A DNA stretch of 27,862 nt from an uncultured Bacteroidales bacterium (GTDB lineage Bacteria; Bacteroidota; Bacteroidia; Bacteroidales; Paludibacteraceae). The position numbers were made by a program, and so were the translations under genes. This document shows positions 1 to 8,375 of this stretch, in pieces. Under the pieces are notes generated by a model. It did not search any database and was not told where the DNA came from. It was given only the letters and a program-made list of their open reading frames with translations. Numbering within the stretch: the first letter of the stretch is position 1; every line of letters starts with the position of its first letter. The stretch spans positions 1 to 27,862 of the forward strand of contig CALFTM010000053.1 of the NCBI GenBank assembly GCA_937916355.1, in the 5' to 3' direction.

Positions 1-40
1 TGAAGGCGAAATCAGTGTAGAAATTAATGTAGCGACTCAT
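1..40 (-). CDS. 5' end of an Rpn-family PD-(D/E)XK nuclease / putative transposase (partial)
   Basis: An ATG at 40-38 opens a minus-strand frame that runs off the left edge. Its 13 visible residues read MSRYINFYTDFAF. This matches the characteristic N-terminus of Bacteroidetes Rpn/PDDEXK_2 proteins (typically M-x-RYINPYTDFGFKKLFG). A promoter of the Bacteroidetes type lies just upstream at 94-124, which supports a real start. Rpn proteins are recombination-promoting nucleases, often mis-called transposases. Only 13 residues are visible, so the call rests on a short but distinctive motif. Confidence 0.5.
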   Translation of the reverse strand, partial: MSRYINFYTDFAF

Positions 41-93
41 CGCTGTTCCAGGTATACACATAGTCTAATAGATTTAAAAAATTGTTTATAGGG

Positions 94-124
94 CAAAAAT
101 AGCACATTAATTTCAGATTGACAA
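94..124 (-). promoter_or_regulatory. Bacteroidetes-type promoter for the left-edge gene
   Basis: On the minus strand a -7 box TATTTTTG (101-94) fits TAnnTTTG. A CTTG/TTG -33 element (124-122) lies 20 bases upstream of it. The predicted start site falls in the leader of the partial nuclease gene. It is inferred from consensus only. Confidence 0.4.
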
Positions 125-196
125 GGGGATGGGATTTGCTGTGGAACAAAAAAGTGAGGATTTGTGATTTTCGTAAAGTAGAATGTGCAATTGTCA

Positions 197-3100
197 TCAT
201 TCATATTTTAGGTTTGGAGGGATCGATGCACAGCTGCGGGCAACGGACAGCTTATCTTCGTCTTGTTCGTTGGCGGTAATGATTAGTTCTTTTTTAACAA
301 GTGCTGCCAGCAATGTTTTTTCACCCCAACCGCAGTTGTCAATAGTGATTTCTCCCTTTTCTGGCAGTTGTTTGATCCATGCGTCTAACTCAGGAGAGGA
401 GAGATTCTTCTTTACCTCTCGTGCTAACTTTGCTCCTTTATAGATGTAGTTGTGATAGACTAAATCTTTGTAGTAGTTTGGAGTTTCAATCTCCTTGCAC
501 ATTTCGGCATACTCTTTTTGGTAGTATTTCCGTATGGCCTGCGCAGTTTTTCTGGGTTCAAGTTCTTTCCAAAGTTCGTGTTGAGGTGTGATAGATGGCA
601 TGATTCGTACATCTATGCGGCCTTTGCGAAGTAAGAATTCTTTTTTCGGGAAGACATGGTTGATACCATGGATGATGATTGGGACGATGTCGATATTGAA
701 TTTGTCTGCAAGGTGAAAAGCACCTTGATGGAAACGCAAAATTCGTCCATCTTCAGAGCGTGTCCCTTCTGGGAAAATGAGGATGGAGTAGCCTCTGTCA
801 ATGGCGGACTTGAGGGTTTCCATGCTCTCTTCGATACCATTGCTGATAGGGTAGTATTCGGCAAAACGGATGATTCTGCCGTAAAATGGGCAGTTCCATA
901 CCCAGTTGTTGGTAAGGCAGATGATTTTTGGGTGCAGCATGAGGGTGTACATCAAGTCTAAATGGGACTGATGGTTGCAGATGAGGATGGATGGTTTCTC
1001 AAAATTATAGTCGGACAGGTTGGAGACATGGTGTTCGACATTGGGAATCCATTGGGCGAATTTCTTGAAAATCCAGCAGATCATCTTGTGGAACCTCAAT
1101 TTGTTGGCTTCGCTTTTCCCTCCGATGACCAATAGCAAAAATCCTGCAATGGAGTAGATTATGCTAAAAAAGAGGAACACGGAGAAGCTCAGGACGGTGT
1201 TGATGAGGTTGCGGAGAGTAATAGGCATTAATCTTAGTTCGCCTTTGCTACGGGTGAGCCATTTGAAAAGAAGAGGAGGGAAGAGGAACGACATGAGGAT
1301 GACGGTAAACATCCCGATGATGGTCACCTGAGCCAACGACCTCAGAGCCGGGTGTTGGGCAAATATCAGCACGCCGATGCCGATGAACATGATGCAGGCG
1401 GAGAGTGCCACCGATTTTTTATAGGAGTCTAATCTTTTTTTGTTGTGGGCGTACTCATACATTAAACCTTCGGTCACGAAAATGGTGTAGTCGTCTCCCT
1501 GTCCGAAAATAAAGGTTGCCAGTATGATGTTGACAATATTGAAATGGATGTCTGTAAGTTCCATGATGCCTAAGATCCAAAACCAGCTGACGGTGAGAGG
1601 AACGAATGCGATCATGCTGATTTCAAGTCTGCCAAAAGATATCCATAGAAAAAGGAAGACGATGAAAGCGCAGAAAAAAAGCACGTTGTTGAAATCGGAG
1701 GATAGCGTTTCGACCATTTTTGTGAAAAGTGCTTTGTCGTCAAAGGCAAAAACATTTTTGCCTTGTTCATTGAGTCGTGCCTGTATGATAGGCGCATTCT
1801 CTTTTGTGCTTTTTATGATGGTGTAGACGAGTGTTTTTTCGGGCGATTCGTAGATGTAGTTTCCAGAAATGTTTTTCTCGAGGATAGAAAAATCGGGAAG
1901 GGAGTCTGTTGGTATTGGCCGACTTATTTTATTGATGAAAGGGACGAAAAGTTCGTTGGGTAGGCCGAGATCCTTTCCGCTATATTCAAGTTCTTCTTCC
2001 ATCATCTCTTTTGAGACATCCCAGAAATCGTTCCATTTTATTATGGCCTGTTTTTGTTGTGTTATAGATGGGGCGAAAAGGGAGATGCCGTGTATTTTTT
2101 TTGCGATGTTATGGTCACAAAGTGAGTCGAATAGTGGGGTAAGCCGCTCATAATGGAGCAGAGCCTCTTCTTTGGTTGCCCCTTCGCACACGCAGTATGT
2201 TTTTTGGAGAGTGTCTCCTGTCTCTTGAATGAGCTTTTGCATCAATGAGCGTTGGTTGTCGGTCATGTAGTTGATTTTATGCAAATCAGTTTCAAATTCG
2301 GTCTTTGTGCTGAAATATAGGAGCGGAATAGTCAGAATCAAAACGGAAAGCACTATGTATTTGTTCTCTTCTGGAGCAAACTTGGCTATGTTTGAGAAAA
2401 ATGGAATCTCCCGAATTTTACCTTCGCTTTGTCGGTTGAAGATTTTCTTGCAGAAGTGAGGGAGAAATATGAGTACGAAAGCGATTGTCCCGACAAGTAG
2501 GAGGGCGGAGAACAGCCCCATATCCTTCATGGCTGTAGAGTTGATGAAGAGTAAACTGAGGAAAGCCCCGACCGTCGTGATGTTCCCCACGATGAGAGGC
2601 ATGGACAAATCTTTCAGAGTCTTTGAAGCGGATTTATTTTCTTGTAGATGCGAAAGGAAATGCAGTGGGTAGTTGGCGGCAATTCCCACAATGATTGAGC
2701 CGACACCTACGGCGATGATGGAAATTTCATTTTTGAAGAGTGCGAGTAGCGCAAGTGCAGCCAATGCCCCAAATAAAATAGAAGCCAGTATTAGTCCGAT
2801 AGCCCTGAGATCCCTGAAATAGAAGAAAAGCAGTGCGGCAATCAATAGTAGAGCGACCACCGATGTGATGATACTATCTTTTTTGATTTGTTCTGCGTTT
2901 CCTATAGATATGTTGGATGCGCCAATGTGGGTGATTTGAATCTCTCCTTTGTGGTTATCCTCGATGGAAGCGGAGGTTTTTTGGATAGCTTTGAGCCACT
3001 GTTTGTTTTTTTGTGTTTCACTTGCAGGTGTCTCGGAGGAGAGAGTAATCAGAATCTCCTTTCCTTTGCTGTCGAACACATACCCATTGTAGTGGGAAAA

Positions 3101-3691
3101 TGAATTCTCCTGTTGGCAATCATTTAGTCTTTTCAGAATTGTGTTGGAGATGTGTATTGGGTCGTTAACCAACATGTTTTGTAGCATCACGTTGGAGGGG
3201 GAATTTAGGAGCTGTTGTGTCCACACCAGTTCAGAGAACATCTTATTTTCGTCAATCAGTAGGCTGTCGATTCTCATATAGTCCTTTTCTTTCATAAAGA
3301 GGTGGACATTATCCACGATGAAATCGGATATTTCTGAGATGTTAGAGTCGGTGACTTTATAGAAGATGTTGTTGGTAAGTTTGTCGGTGTCATTTTCTTT
3401 CAAAAGGTCGACAAACTCTTCTGCTACAGCAATCAGGTTGTCTTTCACATCCTTTGTCGTATCTTTATCAGAAAGGAAAACCACGATTTTATTAGTGGTG
3501 TTCAGGTGTTGATAGGCTTCATTGATTCGTTTGTTTTGTTCATTTTCTGGTAAAAACGAGCTGATGTCTTCCGAGAAATGAGCGAGGAACAGAGTACCAG
3601 AAAACAATCCTAAAAGGGAGAATAGGAGGAGTTTGAGAAACGTAGGTTTCTCTTCAAATTTTTGATGTAGTCGTATGAAGAGGTCTTTCAT
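197..3691 (-). CDS. MMPL/RND-type exporter fused to PlsC acyltransferase and a short methyltransferase-like tail
   Basis: This 1164-residue inner-membrane fusion is the last gene of the aryl-polyene-type operon. Residues 1 to about 870 form an MMPL/RND transporter: a first membrane helix near 18-38, a large periplasmic loop to about 265, a block of helices to about 415, and a second loop and helix block. The second half has the proton-relay motif GQGDDY (D733, D734, Y735); the equivalent place in the first half reads ANY (N340-Y341), lacking the acidic residue. Residues about 885-1090 are a PlsC/lysophospholipid acyltransferase with NHQSHLD (HX4D, H907 and D912) and FPEGTRS (from F973). The last 70 residues resemble the first strands of a Rossmann SAM-binding fold (DNCGWGEKTLL), as in proteins named trifunctional MMPL/acyltransferase/methyltransferase. 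The likely role is acylating and exporting the polyene lipid. The next gene upstream ends 3 bases away. Confidence 0.9.
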   Translation of the reverse strand: MKDLFIRLHQKFEEKPTFLKLLLFSLLGLFSGTLFLAHFSEDISSFLPENEQNKRINEAYQHLNTTNKIVVFLSDKDTTKDVKDNLIAVAEEFVDLLKENDTDKLTNNIFYKVTDSNISEISDFIVDNVHLFMKEKDYMRIDSLLIDENKMFSELVWTQQLLNSPSNVMLQNMLVNDPIHISNTILKRLNDCQQENSFSHYNGYVFDSKGKEILITLSSETPASETQKNKQWLKAIQKTSASIEDNHKGEIQITHIGASNISIGNAEQIKKDSIITSVVALLLIAALLFFYFRDLRAIGLILASILFGALAALALLALFKNEISIIAVGVGSIIVGIAANYPLHFLSHLQENKSASKTLKDLSMPLIVGNITTVGAFLSLLFINSTAMKDMGLFSALLLVGTIAFVLIFLPHFCKKIFNRQSEGKIREIPFFSNIAKFAPEENKYIVLSVLILTIPLLYFSTKTEFETDLHKINYMTDNQRSLMQKLIQETGDTLQKTYCVCEGATKEEALLHYERLTPLFDSLCDHNIAKKIHGISLFAPSITQQKQAIIKWNDFWDVSKEMMEEELEYSGKDLGLPNELFVPFINKISRPIPTDSLPDFSILEKNISGNYIYESPEKTLVYTIIKSTKENAPIIQARLNEQGKNVFAFDDKALFTKMVETLSSDFNNVLFFCAFIVFLFLWISFGRLEISMIAFVPLTVSWFWILGIMELTDIHFNIVNIILATFIFGQGDDYTIFVTEGLMYEYAHNKKRLDSYKKSVALSACIMFIGIGVLIFAQHPALRSLAQVTIIGMFTVILMSFLFPPLLFKWLTRSKGELRLMPITLRNLINTVLSFSVFLFFSIIYSIAGFLLLVIGGKSEANKLRFHKMICWIFKKFAQWIPNVEHHVSNLSDYNFEKPSILICNHQSHLDLMYTLMLHPKIICLTNNWVWNCPFYGRIIRFAEYYPISNGIEESMETLKSAIDRGYSILIFPEGTRSEDGRILRFHQGAFHLADKFNIDIVPIIIHGINHVFPKKEFLLRKGRIDVRIMPSITPQHELWKELEPRKTAQAIRKYYQKEYAEMCKEIETPNYYKDLVYHNYIYKGAKLAREVKKNLSSPELDAWIKQLPEKGEITIDNCGWGEKTLLAALVKKELIITANEQDEDKLSVARSCASIPPNLKYE

Positions 3692-3694
3692 GGT

Positions 3695-4465
3695 TCATTT
3701 GAATTTTTTGATGAGCGTCCTTATCAGCATTGAAGGGTATCCGTAGACTATAGCGAGAAGACAAAGAAGAGTGTTGAGCAGGCTGATTCTAAGGAAGTCC
3801 TTCCCCGGTCTGAAATGGGAAACACGCTCCTCTTTCGGTGGGTAGTACACGTTGATGTTGATACTACAAAAAGGGACGAGCTTCCACGCACAGCGGACGA
3901 GCAGTTCCAGTTCGGCTTCGTATCTTTGGTTAAAAGGTGTGATGAAACCGATGCTTTTTAAAGGATAAAGGCGGTAGCCGGTTTGTGTGTCAGGGAGATT
4001 CTTCCAAGTTTGTAGGGTAAACCAGAAATTTGAGAATCGGTTGGCGAAACTGTTTTTTGAGGGCATGTTGGGATTGTCGAACGAGCGACTTCCGATGATG
4101 AGTGCGTCCGGATTTTTTTCGTGCGCCTCCACGAAAAGCGGTAGGTCTGTTAGTTTGTGTTGTCCATCGGAGTCTAACGTGATGGCCGCCTCCAATTGCA
4201 ATTTTTCCACCATTTCAAATCCTTTTTTCAGTGCATGCCCTTTCCCTTTATTAGGAGTGTAGTTTACATAGTGGATATGTTGAGAGAACTCTGCGAGCAG
4301 TTGGTCGGTTTGGTCGGTTGAACCGTCATTGACAACTATCACGTCTTCGCAATACCCGATAGCTTCCCTAACTACAGATGCGATTGTCTGATCGTTGTTG
4401 TAGGTGGGAATGATTAGTGCGATTTTTTGTTCTTTTAGATAATTTTTTACGCTTGCTGAATTCAT
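3695..4465 (-). CDS. Family 2 glycosyltransferase (dolichyl-phosphate-mannose-synthase-like)
   Basis: A GT-A fold glycosyltransferase of about 256 residues. It begins with ALIIPTYNND, followed by the nucleotide-sugar binding stretch VVNDGSTD (about 44-51) and the metal-binding DSDGQH (98-103). A hydrophobic C-terminus suggests membrane attachment. The ATG at 4465 overlaps the stop of the preceding dehydratase as ATGA, so I prefer it to the upstream ATG at 4501, which would add 12 residues inside the dehydratase gene. Aryl-polyene and flexirubin clusters commonly carry such an enzyme. By analogy it adds a sugar to the lipid or polyene. Donor and acceptor are not predictable. Confidence 0.88.
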   Translation of the reverse strand: MNSASVKNYLKEQKIALIIPTYNNDQTIASVVREAIGYCEDVIVVNDGSTDQTDQLLAEFSQHIHYVNYTPNKGKGHALKKGFEMVEKLQLEAAITLDSDGQHKLTDLPLFVEAHEKNPDALIIGSRSFDNPNMPSKNSFANRFSNFWFTLQTWKNLPDTQTGYRLYPLKSIGFITPFNQRYEAELELLVRCAWKLVPFCSININVYYPPKEERVSHFRPGKDFLRISLLNTLLCLLAIVYGYPSMLIRTLIKKFK

Positions 4466-4818
4466 TTTTCCTTTTGGGTTAGGGTGAGTTGTGCTTTGCA
4501 ATGAACTTGCTCATGGGAGGATATTTGTGCTTTCACGCTCCATTCGTTCTCCTTAGGAGAGATGACAAGAGAAAGATTGTAAACTGTCTCATTAGGGAAA
4601 ATCGGTTTCACAAATTTCATTTGTGTGATATGTGAAATAGTTAATGGTCTCCCTATTTCGTTTTCTGCGGCAGTCCGGATGATGTTGGATGTGCAAGAAC
4701 CCGGAAGTATGGGAAAATTTGCAAAATGGACTTTGAACAACTCGTGGTCGCTATCCAATTGGATGGTGTATTGGCAGGGAGCTGTTTTTTGCAGAAGGAA
4801 AAAGGAGGCGTACGACAT
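4462..4818 (-). CDS. FabZ/ApeI-like 3-hydroxyacyl-ACP dehydratase (hotdog fold)
   Basis: A 118-residue single hotdog-domain protein. Residues 31-40 read HFANFPILPG, corresponding to the FabZ motif HFPxxPxxPG with the catalytic His at position 31. In the cluster it is expected to dehydrate the ACP-bound 3-hydroxyacyl chain at each elongation cycle, giving the conjugated double bonds. It resembles the small ApeI-type dehydratases rather than housekeeping FabZ, and it is shorter than FabZ (usually about 140-150 residues). It lies 9 bases after the transporter gene upstream and overlaps the glycosyltransferase start. Confidence 0.85.
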   Translation of the reverse strand: MSYASFFLLQKTAPCQYTIQLDSDHELFKVHFANFPILPGSCTSNIIRTAAENEIGRPLTISHITQMKFVKPIFPNETVYNLSLVISPKENEWSVKAQISSHEQVHCKAQLTLTQKEK

Positions 4819-4827
4819 ATTTACAAT

Positions 4828-5181
4828 CTATTTTATCATGAAATAAGAACCAGCTAAAATAAGAAAAATCCCAATCCATCGGGTAAATGGAATAGTTTCT
4901 TGCAGGAAAAACATTCCTAAAAGCATACCGAAAACATAGCTCAGACTGGTCAATGGGTAGGCTGCGGAAAGTGGGTAGTTTTTCAAAATGTAGCACCATA
5001 AGATGGTGGCTCCGCCCATCAGTAGCCCAACCAGCAAAAACCACCAATTGGTCAGTTGAGAGAGCAAAAACTTCCACGTCCAAGAAAAGGTGCCAGATTG
5101 ACAAAGAGCCTGCTTAAGGCAAAACTGCCCTGCTGCCAAACTGAAAGATTGGAAGATGGATAGGATAAGTAACTTCAACAT
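4828..5181 (-). CDS. Small four-helix EamA/ArnE-like (DMT superfamily) membrane protein
   Basis: 117 residues with four predicted membrane helices. The third and fourth carry AAYPLTSLSYVFG and a C-terminal GIFLILAGSYF, as in ArnE/ArnF flippase subunits and EamA half-proteins. Members of this superfamily act as dimers and move small molecules or lipid-linked sugars across the inner membrane. The ATG at 5181 overlaps the end of the chain-length-factor gene by 7 bases, showing translational coupling. Next to a glycosyltransferase, a role in flipping a lipid-linked precursor is a reasonable inference but unproven. Confidence 0.75.
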   Translation of the reverse strand: MLKLLILSIFQSFSLAAGQFCLKQALCQSGTFSWTWKFLLSQLTNWWFLLVGLLMGGATILWCYILKNYPLSAAYPLTSLSYVFGMLLGMFFLQETIPFTRWIGIFLILAGSYFMIK

Positions 5182-6227
5182 GATTTTAGTAGTGTGAAAG
5201 AGTAGTCTAATTGGCTGAAATGGTTGATGAGAAGAAGTGATTTTGGATTATCAAGTCTCTCATTATGAGCAGAAAGGTGAGCCGGGATATACTGTTTCGC
5301 CAGACACTTCGCCCCGATGTATAATCCAACAGACGAGCTTGTGAAAGATTCACCGAAAAGATGTTTGAAATTAAAAATCGGTGTGTTAGGAGCAATTTGT
5401 TGGATGAGACGGTCGTACTCGTTATCATTTTCAATGTCTCCGTTTTTCCCGGTGATGATGCCATCAACTCCTTTCAATTTTCCTTTCTCCAAAAGAGACA
5501 AGTATATTTGTTTTATCTTCTCCTCTGTTGGTTTATAGACGATTTGAGTGTCGACAAGTTCGCAGAGCGTTATCTCGTTTTTTTTGTCCGATAAAAAAAT
5601 TGAGACACAGTTTTCACCCGCTATCGTTCCTTTTGTCCCGCTGTTGAAGAGGTCTTGAGGATTTATCATCTTTTTTTTCCATTTTGAGGTTTTCTCAAAC
5701 ATTTGGAAATAGGCTTCCGTCATTTCGTCAGCACCAATTACCATGGCGTTGGAGAACTGTCCTAATTGAAACTTCAACACAGCGTCGAACAGTGCGCTAT
5801 CGAAAGAGATTCCCCTATGGGAATAGGTGATGTTGTAGTTGTGGCATTTTAGGGCAATAGCGATTTGAGAACTGATGGTGTTGTGCGTCGATAGCATGAA
5901 ACTTGTAGGCGATAGTCCCTCTTCTCCATCTTCAAGCAGTGCGTTGAGAAATATTTCAGTGCTTCCGATACAACCTAATCCGGTGCCAGTCAAGATTCCA
6001 TCTAACGTCGGGCTTCCAGCCTCTTTTTTGCAGGAAATAGCCGATGAAAGCGCACATTTCAGTAATTTTCCCATTCTTCTTGCATTGGCTGGGGAGATGA
6101 ATTGTTTGAAATCCGGTTGGTTGAATCGTGTATGTACTTGTTCATGCCAAATCGGGTTTGTCATCCAATCATCGCAGAGTGGTTGTTGGTTTGTTACCTG
6201 AGTTGCATTGTTGATGAATATGCTCAT
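5175..6227 (-). CDS. Beta-ketoacyl synthase chain-length factor (KS-beta, ApeC-like)
   Basis: 350 residues of thiolase-fold KS-like sequence without the nucleophilic cysteine. Where active KSs have TACSS, this protein has TYSHRGISFDSA (about 134-145), with Ser/His replacing Cys. This is the pattern of chain-length factors that pair with an active KS in type II systems. The upstream neighbour is exactly such a KS, and the two genes overlap by ATGA at 6227-6224, implying a KS-alpha/KS-beta heterodimer like ApeO:ApeC. Predicted role: set polyene length and stabilise the partner. Confidence 0.85.
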   Translation of the reverse strand: MSIFINNATQVTNQQPLCDDWMTNPIWHEQVHTRFNQPDFKQFISPANARRMGKLLKCALSSAISCKKEAGSPTLDGILTGTGLGCIGSTEIFLNALLEDGEEGLSPTSFMLSTHNTISSQIAIALKCHNYNITYSHRGISFDSALFDAVLKFQLGQFSNAMVIGADEMTEAYFQMFEKTSKWKKKMINPQDLFNSGTKGTIAGENCVSIFLSDKKNEITLCELVDTQIVYKPTEEKIKQIYLSLLEKGKLKGVDGIITGKNGDIENDNEYDRLIQQIAPNTPIFNFKHLFGESFTSSSVGLYIGAKCLAKQYIPAHLSAHNERLDNPKSLLLINHFSQLDYSFTLLKSC

Positions 6228-7423
6228 GGTCGTTGAGGATTATATTTTGAAAAGATGCAACATGAGTCGTTCCCTCCAAATCCGAAAGAGTTAGACATCA
6301 CATGGTTTATCTCTTTACGCAGGATCTCTGAAACTGGCGACATGTTGGTCTCTTCCAGCGGTTGTTGGAATTCGGTGTTGGCAGGGATGAAGTTATGGCA
6401 GAGGGATAAAATGGAAAAGACCGCCTCTATTGCTCCTGCCGCGCTGGTTGTGTGTCCTGTGTACGACTTTGTGGAAGAGAAAGGAGGAACGTTTCCCCTG
6501 AACACCTTTTGGATTGCGAGGCTTTCGTGAAGGTCGTTGTCGGGAGTTCCTGTCCCATGCGCATTGATGTAGTCGATGGCAGAAGTTTCCAGTTTGGCAT
6601 TCTTCAGTGCTTCCGTCATGGCAAGCACCTCTCCAACGCTATCAGGGGATGTTGCCGTTTGATGGTAGGCATCGCAGCAATTGGCATAACCGCTCAGTTC
6701 GCAAAGAATCTTCGCCCCTCTTCTTTTCGCACTTGTTTCGCTCTCTATGACGATAAAGGCCGCCCCCTCTCCTAAGTTAAGTCCGTTGTTGTCACGGTTG
6801 AAAGGTTTGCAAGGCTCTTTTTCGAGAATCATGAGTGAATTGAACCCGTTGAGATGGAACTTGCTAAGAGATTCAGAACCTCCTACGATGGCAGCATCCA
6901 CTCTGTGGTTTTTTATCATGTCGGCACCCAAGATGATTGAGTTTGCCGCAGATGAGCAAGCAGTTGACACTGTTGTCATGTAATCAAAACGCCCGAAAAT
7001 TCGGCTGGCGATTTCCGTGCCGTATCCGCAGTCGTGAGCGGTGATGTATTCAGTATTTTCTCCTTTGAAAAAATCTCGATAGAACTGTTCGCTTTTCTCC
7101 ATGCCCCCGACGGTTGTTCCGTTGATGAAGGCGGTGGAAGTCTCATCCGTCAATCCAGAGATTGCGATAGCCTCTTTCATGGCGACCATCGCCAATAAAG
7201 GATTTCGTGTGACGATGGTTTCGGGAGCGATGCCTAACATTGCCCGCAGCTCTTCGTCACTCTCTTTCACTTCTCCACAAGGGAGATTTGTATGAAGTGT
7301 ACAGATATGGGAAACTCTGCCGATGGATTTCCGTCCTTTAAGCAGAGCCTCCTTATTTTTTTCTATTCCGACACCTAAGCTTGAGATGATGCCGTATCCC
7401 GTCACTACAATTTTTTCGCTCAT
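6224..7423 (-). CDS. Beta-ketoacyl-ACP synthase (KS-alpha, FabF/ApeO-like)
   Basis: 399 residues, the normal length for FabF-type condensing enzymes. The full Cys-His-His triad is visible: STACSSA (Cys156), NAHGTGTPDND (His289) and GHTTSAAG (His324), plus the C-terminal NSFGFGGND. It should catalyse decarboxylative Claisen condensation of malonyl-ACP onto the growing polyene. Its ATG at 7423 follows the ACP stop by 6 bases, and its stop overlaps the chain-length-factor start, so ACP, KS and CLF form a minimal type II polyketide synthase. Confidence 0.93.
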   Translation of the reverse strand: MSEKIVVTGYGIISSLGVGIEKNKEALLKGRKSIGRVSHICTLHTNLPCGEVKESDEELRAMLGIAPETIVTRNPLLAMVAMKEAIAISGLTDETSTAFINGTTVGGMEKSEQFYRDFFKGENTEYITAHDCGYGTEIASRIFGRFDYMTTVSTACSSAANSIILGADMIKNHRVDAAIVGGSESLSKFHLNGFNSLMILEKEPCKPFNRDNNGLNLGEGAAFIVIESETSAKRRGAKILCELSGYANCCDAYHQTATSPDSVGEVLAMTEALKNAKLETSAIDYINAHGTGTPDNDLHESLAIQKVFRGNVPPFSSTKSYTGHTTSAAGAIEAVFSILSLCHNFIPANTEFQQPLEETNMSPVSEILRKEINHVMSNSFGFGGNDSCCIFSKYNPQRP

Positions 7424-7429
7424 CCAGAA

Positions 7430-7687
7430 CTATTTAGTCTTGTTTTGCGAAATATATTCCGCCATTGTTTGAACCGATGTGAAGATGTCCTTCCCTTCTT
7501 TTGCGTTTTTTAGCTTTATACCGTAGTTGCGCTCCATTAGGACAATAAGTTCCAAAGCATCAATGGAATCCAAGCCCAGACCTTCTCCAAAAAGGGGTGC
7601 GTTAGCATCAATCTCGTCTGGCGTAATCTCTTCCAAGTTCAATGCTTCGATGATTTGTTCTTTAAGTTCTTGTACCAAGTTTTCCAT
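7430..7687 (-). CDS. Acyl carrier protein
   Basis: 85 residues, acidic and helical, with the phosphopantetheine attachment motif GLDSIDALE (Ser41). It needs a phosphopantetheinyl transferase, which is not encoded in the window. It presumably carries the growing aryl-polyene chain for the KS/CLF pair just downstream. Many aryl-polyene clusters encode two ACPs, whereas only one is seen here. The divergence from housekeeping AcpP and the position inside the operon argue for a dedicated ACP. Confidence 0.93.
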   Translation of the reverse strand: MENLVQELKEQIIEALNLEEITPDEIDANAPLFGEGLGLDSIDALELIVLMERNYGIKLKNAKEGKDIFTSVQTMAEYISQNKTK

Positions 7688-7724
7688 ATTGTAATTTTTT
7701 AATGTTGTTTATTAGTTACTCCAT

Positions 7725-8366
7725 TCAGTTTTGCAAATTTAAAAAAAAATCCTTAATTATCTCTAAATTCCATGTTTCAAATGGAGTTGTCATTGCATCT
7801 GTTGTCAGATGGAACATGAGGATGTCGCATTTTCCTTCTAAATATTCCACCCATCCAATCAACAAATTGTCGATTCCTTTTTGAGCCAGACACATTTGGG
7901 CAGTTTCTTCAATTGCCTCCGCATCAAATTCGGGGAGGATGTAAGAGCAGCTTTCTCCCTTGAGTTTGTGCCTTATGGCGATTTCGCCAGTCACGATGTT
8001 GGATAGGGTGTAGACAAAGATGGAAGGACTTGGAAAATAGTTTTGAGGATCCTCGATTGTCTTTTGATAGGCTTGGTCGTTATCCAACGAGGAGGTTTGG
8101 TTGAAAATCACGACAGACCAGTTGGGGTCGCCCTCCTCCCTCCTCTCGTGTCCGCTCTCTTTCATGCACAACTCGGCTGCCAAAAAACCTGCTTTGCAGA
8201 GGTTGTCCATCTTGAAGAATTTCGGATAGGTCGTCCCAATGGTTTTGTATATTGAGGTGAGCCAGTCTTCTGACAATGCGTTGATTGGGAGTCTCTTTTT
8301 GTTAATGAAGACCTCTTTGTCTGTAATGCGTACCGCACTTTTTATTTTAATTAGATTCTCGTTCAT
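7725..8366 (-). CDS. Short KS-like (3-oxoacyl-ACP synthase family) protein without catalytic cysteine
   Basis: 213 residues resembling a fragment of the thiolase fold, the type usually labelled 3-oxoacyl-ACP synthase in Bacteroidetes polyene clusters. Recognisable stretches are FFKMDNLCKAGFLAAE, SVVIFNQTSSLDND and the highly conserved-looking FPSPSIFVYTLSNIVTGEIA (about residues 112-131). No KS-type Cys-His-His triad is present, and half the fold is missing, so condensation activity is unlikely. It may be a structural partner or chaperone for the synthase. It sits between the second DUF4230 gene and the ACP gene. Family assignment is fairly sure, function is not. Confidence 0.7.
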   Translation of the reverse strand: MNENLIKIKSAVRITDKEVFINKKRLPINALSEDWLTSIYKTIGTTYPKFFKMDNLCKAGFLAAELCMKESGHERREEGDPNWSVVIFNQTSSLDNDQAYQKTIEDPQNYFPSPSIFVYTLSNIVTGEIAIRHKLKGESCSYILPEFDAEAIEETAQMCLAQKGIDNLLIGWVEYLEGKCDILMFHLTTDAMTTPFETWNLEIIKDFFLNLQN

Positions 8367-8375
8367 GCTGATGGA

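Noticed and set aside
4466..4501. Upstream ATG of the glycosyltransferase
   Set aside because: The ATGA overlap at 4465 is the usual coupling form in this operon, and the extra residues precede the conserved start of the GT-A fold.
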